Of a DNA stretch of 49,700 nt, positions 30,438 through 40,200 are shown in pieces (position 1 is the first letter of the stretch; each line of letters opens with the position of its first letter). A model generated the notes under the pieces. The model was not told the origin of the DNA, did not search any database, and saw only the letters and a program-made list of their open reading frames with translations. The position numbers were made by a program, and so were the translations under genes. The DNA is taken from the IMG/VR virus record IMGVR_UViG_3300048597_000670, positions 1 through 49,700 of that record; one strand, 5' to 3'. The stretch is from a virus.

Positions 30438-32987
30438 GTGACCGAGAAACCCGGCGTCGGCATCCGTCTGTTCATGGCGGGCGGCGATCTCGTGCGCTCG
30501 ACTTTCGCGCAGATCGGCGATGCCGGAAAGCGGATGTGGGCCGAACTCGCACTCGGCAGCGAAAAGGCCAATCCGGCGCTCAAGGGGCTCAGCCAGGCGA
30601 GCAAGGAAGCGCAGGCCTATGTCGGCAATCTGGCGGCCGAAGCCGGCCCGGCCGGGCGGATCCTGAGCGCGATGGGTCCCGCGGGGATCGCCGCCGCCGC
30701 GGGCATTGGCCTGATGGCCATAGCGCTGCGCACGCTGACAGTTTCCGCCTTCGAGAGCATCGAGCGCCTTGACGATCTGAGCGATGCGGCGGCGGGGCTG
30801 GATATCGGCATCGACATGGCGGTGCGCTATGGGCTCGCGCTCGAGGCCGCCGGCGGCAAGCAGGACAACCTTATTGCCGGCCTCGGCAGCTTCCAGTCCA
30901 AGGCCGGCGAATTCCTGTCCGGTCTTTCAGGCGAAGACGGACCTTTCGGCAAAGCGCTGGGTCTGTTGGGCATCACGGCAAGCTTCAAGGAAGCGCAGTC
31001 GCTTGAAGAGCAGTTGCTTCTCGTTGCCGATGCGATCGCTCTGGTGGAGGACAGTGCCGAGCGTGCCGCCCTCGCTGAGAAACTTGGCCTGGCCAAACTG
31101 CTGCCACTTCTTGAGCGCGGCAGCGGGGAGGTCCGAGAGTTAACCGGTCAGTTTGATCAAATGGCGCGCGCCACGGCGGACGCAGCGCGTGAGGCTGATC
31201 CTCTTGCGGCTCGTCTTGCCACTGCAAACGCGCGGATGACGACCGCGGCGAACATTATCTCCGTGCGCCTGGGACCTGCACTGGTGGGCCTAAAGGAAGC
31301 TATGGCCGGTGTCCTGGAGGGCCTTAGCCTGCTCGTTGGCGGCGGCGCTAACCTTGAGGATGGCCTTGCGCGATCGCTTGCGGCGGTGCCGCCACCTGAC
31401 GAAGCCGTCGTGGCCGCGCTGGAGGCCAGAAACAGAATAGCGGAAGAGCAAGGTCGGTTGGAGAGTACCCTCGCCGATCTTCGTCAGCAGCAAGAGCGGA
31501 GTTGGAATGGCGAAGTCTTCGACGAGCGTATTGCCCTCATGGAGGTTACGCTCGAGAAGACCAATGAACTGCGGCGTAGGTCTGAACAGGAATTGGCCGC
31601 TGCCGAAGCGGCTGCGGCACGTCGCAGATCTGCGCCTCCCTTTGTTGCCGCCGATCCTGCCGATCTCGAGGACAAGCCGCGGAGTGAAACTGCCGAGGCG
31701 CTTCGCGCCGCCGCGGCGGCCGCCGATCGGGCCGCCGCAGATGCCGCCGCAGATGCAGCGCGGGCGACGGATGCCGCAGCCCGCAGTCTTGATTCCGCCC
31801 TCGAGAAATCGCGCGGCGCGTTGGGCGCTTATCTCGCAGAGCTCGATGAGCTGGCCGAGGCGGCCGCCCTGCTGCCTGGTCGCCAGGACGATATCAGGAC
31901 CGCGACGGCCGCGGCGGGGCAAGCCTATCTCGAGGCCGCGGCGAAGGCCGCAGGACTCAGCGACGGGTTGAAGGCGCTGGAAGCGCGCGATCCCGCCGCG
32001 ATCGCGACCTATGCGGACCATCTGGCCGATCTGGCGGCGCAGCGCGACAGCTATCCCGGCGGTTCGGCGGCGTTCACCGCGGCGCTGGAGGCGGAGACGC
32101 GCGCCTTCCTCGATGCCGCCGCCGGGGCCGACCAGGCCGCCAAGGCGCGGGCGGCGTTCGACACGCTGATGGGGCAGCTGGCGACGCCGCAGGAGCGGGC
32201 GGGGGAGGAGCGCGCCGAGGCGCTGAAGATCCTGAACGACCCCGATCTGGTGCTGTCGGCGGACGCCTATGCCGAGGCCCTGCAGCGCATCGAGGACCGC
32301 TACAACGGCGTCGCCGCGGCGCAGGGCCGGGCAGCGCAGTCCGGCGAGGGCTGGATGACCATCATCGAGGGGATCAGCGAGAAGGGGATCGAACTCGAAG
32401 ATATCCTCATCAAGCTGGGGCAGCGCATCCTCGAATTGACCGCCATGGACTTTCTGGGCGGCAAGAACAAGGGCGACTTCCTGGGCGCGCTGGGCGGCGC
32501 GCTGGGCGACCTGTTCGGGTTCGGGGGCGGCAGCGGCGGCGGTTCGGGTGGGGGGTATAGTCTCCCCGGCTGGCTGACCGGCGGCGTTCACCATGCCGGC
32601 TATGGACCGGGCGACCGCATCCAGAGCAGCCTGTTGCCATCGTGGATCTGGGACAGCGCGCCGCGCCACCATGACGGCTATCTCGCCCCAAATGAACGCG
32701 CCGCCATCCTGCGCAATGACGAGAGCGTGCTGACGCCCGGCCAGATGCGCACGCTCGCCAGCATGGGTGGGTCAGGTGACCGGGGCGCGGTTGCGCCCCC
32801 GCGCGAACGCCTGCTGATCACCCTGCGCGACGAGAGCGGCGGTCGGTTGCAGGCCGAGCCCGGGGAGGGGCCGGACGGGATGCAGCTGGACGTATTGGTG
32901 CGCGACACCACGCGCAGCAGCCTGGCGACCGGCGCGTTCGACGCGCAGATGGCGCAGCGCTATGGCCTGAAGCCCCGGACGACCTGA
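30438..32987 (+). CDS. Tape measure protein
   Basis: An 849-residue tail-length ruler, GTG start at 30438. It is long, helical and Ala-rich with coiled-coil stretches (about 300-520 contains ELRRRSEQELAAAEAAAARR and the repeated AAADAAADAARA). A hydrophobic segment ILSAMGPAGIAAAAGIGLMAIAL lies at about 75-97. The C-terminal part has a Gly-rich region (GGGSGGGSGGGY) then HHAGYGPGDRI and HDGYLAPNERAAIL, as in tape measures with a lambda-H-type end. At about 1.5 angstrom per residue it predicts a tail of about 125 nm. Base composition from about 30900 to 31750 is less GC-rich than its flanks. Confidence 0.92.
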   Translation: MTEKPGVGIRLFMAGGDLVRSTFAQIGDAGKRMWAELALGSEKANPALKGLSQASKEAQAYVGNLAAEAGPAGRILSAMGPAGIAAAAGIGLMAIALRTLTVSAFESIERLDDLSDAAAGLDIGIDMAVRYGLALEAAGGKQDNLIAGLGSFQSKAGEFLSGLSGEDGPFGKALGLLGITASFKEAQSLEEQLLLVADAIALVEDSAERAALAEKLGLAKLLPLLERGSGEVRELTGQFDQMARATADAAREADPLAARLATANARMTTAANIISVRLGPALVGLKEAMAGVLEGLSLLVGGGANLEDGLARSLAAVPPPDEAVVAALEARNRIAEEQGRLESTLADLRQQQERSWNGEVFDERIALMEVTLEKTNELRRRSEQELAAAEAAAARRRSAPPFVAADPADLEDKPRSETAEALRAAAAAADRAAADAAADAARATDAAARSLDSALEKSRGALGAYLAELDELAEAAALLPGRQDDIRTATAAAGQAYLEAAAKAAGLSDGLKALEARDPAAIATYADHLADLAAQRDSYPGGSAAFTAALEAETRAFLDAAAGADQAAKARAAFDTLMGQLATPQERAGEERAEALKILNDPDLVLSADAYAEALQRIEDRYNGVAAAQGRAAQSGEGWMTIIEGISEKGIELEDILIKLGQRILELTAMDFLGGKNKGDFLGALGGALGDLFGFGGGSGGGSGGGYSLPGWLTGGVHHAGYGPGDRIQSSLLPSWIWDSAPRHHDGYLAPNERAAILRNDESVLTPGQMRTLASMGGSGDRGAVAPPRERLLITLRDESGGRLQAEPGEGPDGMQLDVLVRDTTRSSLATGAFDAQMAQRYGLKPRTT

Positions 32988-33364
32988 TGCCCGCGCCCGA
33001 GAAGCCACCTGAATATGACGGCCTGCCCGAATGGGATTCCGATATCCCGCCGATCCGCGTCGCCGGGTTCGGCCGCAAGCCCCAGACCTCCGGCACGCGC
33101 TTCGAGGTCGAGCGGGGCCCCGCCAAACAGCGCGGCGGCAGCACCAACCCGGTCTGGGACAACCAGTTCACGATCATCGGCGACGCGGCCGGCATCGACG
33201 CGTTCTGGACGTTCTATTTCCAACAGCAGGGCGCGCGCTTCGCGATGGTCGATCCGCGCCGCAACGCCTGGGGCGCGTTCCGCTTCGTCATCGGCAAGGA
33301 GCCGAGCGAGGGCATCGACCCGCCGGGCTTCACCGTGACCTTCACACTGGAGCGCGTCGGCTGA
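32987..33364 (+). CDS. Minor tail protein (gpM-position)
   Basis: A 125-residue protein, start overlapping the tape measure stop (TGATG). Segments IPPIRVAGFGRKPQTSGTRFEVERG and WDNQFTIIGDAAGIDAFWTFYF resemble lambda gpM-like distal tail proteins, and PPGFTVTFTLERVG closes it. It lies between the tape measure and a DUF1833 gene, which matches the lambda M-L order. Role is assigned from order and length. Confidence 0.7.
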   Translation: MPAPEKPPEYDGLPEWDSDIPPIRVAGFGRKPQTSGTRFEVERGPAKQRGGSTNPVWDNQFTIIGDAAGIDAFWTFYFQQQGARFAMVDPRRNAWGAFRFVIGKEPSEGIDPPGFTVTFTLERVG

Positions 33365-33822
33365 TGGTCAGCGCCGCCTACAAGCAGGCGTTCTATGCCG
33401 CCGAAACCGACGACGACACGCTGACCTGCGTCCTGATCGAGCATGCCGCACTCAGCGAGCCGATCCGCGTGGTGCACGGCTTCGACAACATCGTGCATCT
33501 GGGAGAGGTCTACAGCGCCGCCGCCTTCCGCGCGACGCTGCCGGAGCAGGACGACAAGATGTCGCCGCGCTGCACGATCGTGGTGGAGAACATCGATCGC
33601 GAGATGGTGCCGGCGGTGCGCGCCGCCAGCGGCGTTCCCACCATGACGATTTTCGAGGTGCTGCAGAGCGACCCCGACACGATCGAGGACATCTATCCCG
33701 AGATGGACGTGCTGGAGGTCGAGTACGATTCGGCGCAGATCTCGATCGACGCCGGCTATCCCGATCTGGACACCCAGGCGTTCGGCGGCGTCTTCACCCT
33801 GTCGCAGTGGAGCGCGCTGTGA
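33364..33822 (+). CDS. DUF1833 family minor tail protein (gpL-position)
   Basis: A 152-residue protein. It begins MVSAAYKQAFYAAETDDDTLTC and continues with IEHAALSEPIRVVHGFDNIVHLG, YSAAAFRATLPEQDDKMSPRCTIVVENID and VLEVEYDSAQISIDAGYPDLD. This set of blocks is characteristic of DUF1833, a tail-tip family in lambda-like phages. The start shares one base with the stop of the gene before it and the end overlaps the NlpC/P60 gene (GTGA). Confidence 0.85.
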   Translation: MVSAAYKQAFYAAETDDDTLTCVLIEHAALSEPIRVVHGFDNIVHLGEVYSAAAFRATLPEQDDKMSPRCTIVVENIDREMVPAVRAASGVPTMTIFEVLQSDPDTIEDIYPEMDVLEVEYDSAQISIDAGYPDLDTQAFGGVFTLSQWSAL

Positions 33823-34286
33823 GTTTGCTCCAGCTCTACCCCGAACTCACCACCTGGCTGGCGGTGCCGTATCGCCAGCCCGCGAACGGCGTCCTCTTCT
33901 CCGACCTCGACGGCTGGGATTGCTGGGGCCTCGTCATCTATCTCGGGCGCACCGTGTTCGGCGTGGAGCATGGCGACTTTGCCGGCATGATCGCCCGAGC
34001 GACCGAGGGACGCGACAGCCTGGCGAATGGCGAAGTCGCCGCGATGATCCGGGACGCGCTGCCGCTCTATCGCGCGGTGCCGCCGGCGGCGGGGCGGATC
34101 GCCCTGTTCCGGCACGGCTCGGATTTCCTGCATGTCGGGCTGATGTTGACGCCGACAATCGCCATCCACGCCCTGATGCCCGGCGCAGACGGGCGCGGCG
34201 GCGGCACCTTCACCATCGACCTGACGAACGACCGGTGGGGCAAGCCGCACCGCTTCGTCGGCTGTTACGAGCGCGTCGCGGCCTAA
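33819..34286 (+). CDS. NlpC/P60 tail peptidase (gpK-like)
   Basis: A 155-residue cysteine peptidase of the NlpC/P60 family, gpK-like. The catalytic Cys35 is in GWDCWGLV, with His105 in FLHVGLML and His117 in AIHALMPG as the likely remaining residues. It should cleave peptidoglycan cross-links at the tail tip during DNA injection. GTG start at 33819. It lies one base before the tip protein gene. Confidence 0.88.
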   Translation: MSLLQLYPELTTWLAVPYRQPANGVLFSDLDGWDCWGLVIYLGRTVFGVEHGDFAGMIARATEGRDSLANGEVAAMIRDALPLYRAVPPAAGRIALFRHGSDFLHVGLMLTPTIAIHALMPGADGRGGGTFTIDLTNDRWGKPHRFVGCYERVAA

Positions 34287-34287
34287 A

Positions 34288-37200
34288 ATGACGGACACCC
34301 TGACAGACCGGCCCGCCCTGCGGGCGGTCACACACGCGCGCGCTGCCGACGCGGTGCGTGAGCCCGAGCTGCTGAGCGGTGCGGCCGACGCCTTTATTCT
34401 CGACCGGGCGTTCGGGTCGGAACCGCGGCATGTGCCGGTGCCCGAAGGCAGCTCGATCCTGGAGGCACTGGAGATCGGTGGCGTGGCGCCCAAGCGGGCG
34501 CGGCGCTGCGTGGTGCAGCTCGACGGCGTTACGGTACCGCAGACCGAATGGGAATCGCGGCGGCTGAAGGCCGGCGAGCGGTTGGCGGTCGGCATCCGCC
34601 CCGGGCGCGGCAAGTCGAGCCCGCTGCGCATCCTGCTGCAGCTCGTGCTGTTCGCCGTCTCGGTCTTCTTCCCGGCGGCCTCGCCCTGGGCGATCGGCCT
34701 GGTCAATGTGCTGGGCCGCATCCTCGACGCGGCGCTCGTCAAGCCACCGCAGCGCAAGGAAGACCCGGCCGAAAAGCCGTCCTATGCCGTCGAGGGCGCC
34801 TCGAACGAGCTGCGGCTGTTCGGCCAGGTGCCGGTGGTGCTGGGCGAGCGCCGCGTCGTGCTGCTCCACGCGGCGCGGCCCTATAGCGAGATCGTCGGCG
34901 ACGACGTCCACTACCGCATGCTGCTGACCGCTGGGCTGGGCCCGGCGCAGATCGGCGACATCCTGATCGGCGCCACGCCGGCCGGTAGCTACACGACGCC
35001 GCCGGAGATCGAGATCCGCACCGGCGCGCCGGGCGAGCCGCCCGTCACCCTGTTCACGACCTCGCCGCGCGAAGCGGCGGGCGGCGGCACGCTAGTGGGC
35101 AATGGCAGCTGGGTAGAGCGCGAGACAGAGCCCGACACCGACGAGATCAGCCTCGACTGGCTGTTCGAGCGCGGGCTCGTCCGGTTCGACAGTGACGGCA
35201 AGCGCAAGGAAGCGAGCGTCACGCTCGACATCAAGTGGAAGCGCGCCGACGAGCCCGACCGCGAAGACCAGAGCGAATGGCTGTCGATCCTGCCGACCGC
35301 CGAACAGGCGGAGACCGCGGCCCGCACGGTGGCGGGCGACAGCGCGTCGCGGCTGCAGATCACCACGCTGGAGGACTATGTCGCCTGGCGCACCGCTATC
35401 GCCACAAGCGGAGCGGCTGATGCGGAGTTCACCGTCACCGCGGCGGACACCAAGCCGGTGCGGCGCAACAAGCGCTGGGCCGTACCGCCGGCGCAGTACC
35501 GGGTGGCGACGCGGCGTGTGACGCCCGACGCCGGGAACGACCGGATCAGCGACGAGGTGCAGTGGAGCGTGCTGCGTTCGGTGCAGAGCACGCCGCCCAA
35601 GGTGCCGGAAGGCGCGACGCTGATCGCCATCGCCATCAAGGCGACCGGGCAGCTGCAGGGCACGATCGAGCCGATCAGCGCACTCGTCACCTCGATCCGC
35701 CCGACCTGGGACGGTACGGCTTTCACCGGCGCGGCGCCGACCCGCAATCCCGGCGATCTGATCGTGGCGGCCTTGACCGGGCCGGGCAACAGCCGTCCTC
35801 AACCCCTGTCGCGCCTGGCGATCGCCAATCTGGGCGCGTTCGCCGAACTGTGCACGGCGCGCGGCTGGCACGCCGATTTTGTGATCGAGGATGGGCGCAG
35901 CGTCGCCGACGCGGTGCGCCAGATCGCGGCGTGCGGGCGCGGCGCGATGACCCGGATCGATGGGCAATTCGGCGTGTGGGCCGATGTGCCGCGGCTAACG
36001 AGCGGGCAGCTCTACACGCCGCGCAACAGCCGCGGCTTCAAGGCGCGCAAGCGCTTCGTGCCCGAGGTCCACGCGCTGCGCATCCCGTTCCCCAACCGGG
36101 ACAAGGAGCACCGGACCGACGAGCTGACCGTCTATGCGGACGGCTACACGAAGGACAATGCAACGCTGATCGAGGTGATGCCGGTCGACGGCGTCACCGG
36201 CCCCGACCAGATCCACGAAATGGGTCGGTACTATCTGGCGCAGCTAAAGCTGCGGCCGGAGAGCTATTCCCTCACCGCCGATATCGAGCATGCCGCAAGT
36301 GCGGTCGGCGATGTCGCCTATCTCCAGCACGATGCCATCCTGGTCGGCATCGCCTCCGCCCGAGTCGTGATGCGGCTGGTTGACGAGGGTGGGCTCGTCA
36401 TCGGCGTGCGCCTTGACGACGAGGTGCCGATGCAGGACGGCACACTGTACGGCCTGCGCATCCGCCGCAGCGACATCACCTTCGACCTACCCGTCGTGAC
36501 GGAGGAAGGTTTCACCGCCGATGTGTTGTTCACCGATCCCGTGGCGGCGGACGACGCGCCGCGGGCGGGCGATCTGGTCTCGTTCGGCGAGCGGGGCCTG
36601 GAGACGATCGAAGCCGTCTGCACGCGCAAGGGCAGGCCGGCGGCGGACAAGAGCGTCGAGCTGGAGTTCGAGCCCTATGGCCACCCCGGGATCGACGACG
36701 CGACGACCGGCCCCATTCCGCCGTGGGATTCCAAGATCACCCGGCCGTTCCGGCCACGGCCGCCGACACCGACCATCAAGGGTGTCGTCTGGCGCGAGGA
36801 TGGCATCATCGTCGACTTCGCCGTGCCGCCGTCACGCGAGAGCGAGGTGGCAGGCTTTGCGGTGCGGTGGCGTGAGACCCCGCCAAGCGGGGCCGAGCGG
36901 TCGTGGGAGCGGCTGCCGGACCTGCGCGCCAGCGACCGGCGGCTGGTGACGCCGGCGCCGGGACTCGGCCTTGCCTATGACATCGAGCTGACGGCGTTCG
37001 ACCCGACCGGGCTGTCCGGCCCGGCGGTGCGCACATTCGAGGTCGAGGCCGAGGACGCGGTGCCCGCGCCGGACCTGACCAGCGTGACGGGCGTGTCGAA
37101 GGCCGGGGCGGGCGCCGCCGCGGTGCCGGTACTACAGGCCGTCTACGCGCCAAACATCGAGGACAATCTGCTGCGCCTCGTGGTGCAGGTCGGGCCTGCC

Positions 37201-40200
37201 GGTGCGGCGGAGGAAGATTTCGTCTCGGCGGGTTCGCTCGATCCCAAGGCCGGGCAGGGCGAAGTCGCTATCACAGCGCCCCCGGGCGGCACGGTCGATG
37301 TGCGCCTGCGCCATGAGACGCGGCGCGGCGCCTTCAGCGACTGGGTGACGGAGACGGGCGTCACGTTGCCCGGCCTGGTGGCGACGGACACTACCCATGT
37401 GGGCGGCACGGCGGCCACGGATCTGCTCGATCAGCTCGCGGCCGCCGAGACGGCGATCGCTGATCTGACGACGATCTACGGCGACACGGTCAGCGCGGCG
37501 GCATCGGCGGCGGCAGCGGCGACCAGCGCGGCCGATGCGCTGGCAGCTTCGCTGACCGCGATCGATGCGAAGGACGCCAGCGAGGCGGCACAGGCGGCGT
37601 CGGAGGCCGCCCAGGGCCTCGCAGAGACCGCGAAGGGCCTGGCTGAAGCGGCGGCGAGCGATGCGGCGGATGCCTATGCGGCCGCGGCGTCGGAGGCGGC
37701 GGCGGCTTTGACGCAGGCGCTCGCCGCGTCTGGCAGCGCCACGGCGGCGGCAGGCTCGGCCTCCACCGCCAGTTCACAGGCGAGCGCGGCGGCAGGATCG
37801 GCCAGTGCGGCGGCGGCCAGCGTGACGGCCGCGACGACGCAGGCGAGCAATGCCTCCGTCAGCGCCTCGAACGCCGCGACAAGCGCGACCAATGCCTCCA
37901 ACAGCGCGAGCGCCGCGAGCACGTCGGCGGTGTCGGCGCGGTCTAGCGCGGCAGCAACGCTCCCCTCGAATTTCATCGACTCGGAGCAATGGCTGGCCGA
38001 GCGAGGCGTCTACACGATCAGCGGTGGAAAGTGGACGGCAACGGCCAACATGGCTGGTGTTATGTCGCGCGGTACGATGCCTGTGGTTGCAGGGAAGACT
38101 TACCGCATTCGGCACCGCGTCCGCGTTACATCGAACGCACCGACTCCCGCTGACAACCGAACGTGGACGGGTGTTTATGTCAGAGACACGGCGGGTACAG
38201 TTTTATCCGCGTGGTGGCTCGTTGGCGATATTCAGCAAGTCGTTGCTGACGGGTGGGTGACGCACTCAACCACCTTCACCGGGGACCTCGCTCTTACATC
38301 GTGGCCGACCGCAGCGACTTTCCAACCCACAGGCGTCATCGCTTGGAAGGCCTCTAACGTAGCCTCAGGTGCCACAGCTGAAGCCGACCTGCTTGAACTG
38401 ACAGATGTAACCGAGAGCACCGCAGCGGCGGGCAGTGCCTCGGCGGCGGCGACCTCCGCGTCTTCCGCTTCGACCAGTGCCACCAACGCCGGAACCCAAG
38501 CCAGCGCGGCCTCGACCTCTGCTACCAACGCTGCGACCTCGGCCGGCGCTGCGAGCACGAGTGCGGGTGCAGCCTCGACTTCCGCGTCGAACGCCGCCAC
38601 CTCGGCAAGCACAGCGACCACGCAAGCGAACAACGCCGCCACCTCGGCAACCGCAGCCGCGAATAGCGCGACCGCTGCGGGTGGTTCCGCAACGGCGGCG
38701 TCCACGTCCGCTTCGACCGCCAGCACCCAGGCGACCAATGCGGGCAACAGCGCGACCTCGGCGGCTGCGAGCGCGGTTACGGCGACTTCAACCGCTGCGA
38801 AGACTTGGCCGTCTACGTTTGAGGACGACGGAAAATTTTGGGCTACCAACACAGGGCTCTACGACGCAGCAAGTCTCGGCTCCTACACGTTAGGAGGCTT
38901 TAGCTGGCCCGCTGTTTCGGGTGTCGGCAAAGTCTTTCAGACCGCGGGGTCAACAGTCGGAACTCTTGGACACCTTGCGCCCATCCCGCTCATCGCACTC
39001 CACTCCTACAAGTTCACGATCAAGCGCCGCGAGACTGTCGCGGCGACCAATACATCGGGCGCGCGTCAAGCCTACTATGGTATGTGGACCTTCAACGCTG
39101 ACGGCGCGCTTAACGGAGCAGCGGTATATTGGCTCGGTAGCGCCACGATCAGCGGAGTGGGCGGCGCGTGGGTCGAGCAAACGGCGACGGTCACAACGGA
39201 AACGATCCGTGGTGCTCACGCTTCTTTTGCCAACGCGGCGTTCATTCGCCCCATTTTCCACTACCAGTGGGCCGCAGACGCAGGCGTCGGCTACACGAGC
39301 AACGGCACCGAGCAGACCGCGTTCTATGAGGTCCGCGACGTTACGGCGGAAGTCGCCGCAGCCGGGTCCGCCGCAGCCGCCGCGTCGTCCGCGTCTTCGG
39401 CAAGCACGTCTCAGACCGCAGCGGGCACGTCTGCTACCGCAGCCGCGAGCAGCGCGACAAGCGCTGCAACGAGCGCCGGTGCTGCTTCAACGTCAGCCGG
39501 TGCCGCGAGCTCCAGCGCATCGAACGCCGCGTCATCGGCAAGCACTGCGACAACTCAGGCGAACGCCGCGAGCACGAGCGCAACCAACGCCGCGAACAGC
39601 GCTACGGCTGCGGGCGGCTCGGCCTCCGCTGCTGCGACGAGCGCCAGCACTGCGGCGACGCACGCAACCAACGCGGGCAACAGTTCAACGTCGGCCACCG
39701 CCGCAGCCGTGACGGCCAAGAGCGTAGCCGCCTTCATGCTCCCTTCCGGCTTTCAGGAAGACGGCACGCACTGGTTCAACGGTTACGCAGGCGACCCGGC
39801 GACGCGCACGTCTATAACGGCGGGCGGTGTCTACTCCTTCGCCACCGTTAGCGGCGTGGGCCGGGTCCTTCGCATCACCGGGACGAGCACAGACACGAGC
39901 AGCGTCGGTGTGCTCAACATCGCAGCGGGCCGGACATACAGAGCCACCGTCACAGGTCGTGTCAACGGAACGAAGACGGGCGCTGTCGGCCTCACCGTTT
40001 ACGCGCTCGGCCTCAACTCTTCATATAACTACGTCTACGTCGCAGGCGACATGGCGACCGTCGTTGTCACGGCCTCAGAGACCTGGTTCACAGTCACCGC
40101 TACGGTGAGCGGCACCACAGCTCTCGCCAACGGCGCAGCGTTCATGCGGATTCTTCTTCGCACGGACTCGGCTTCGAGCAACGTCATCGAGTGGTCGCAA

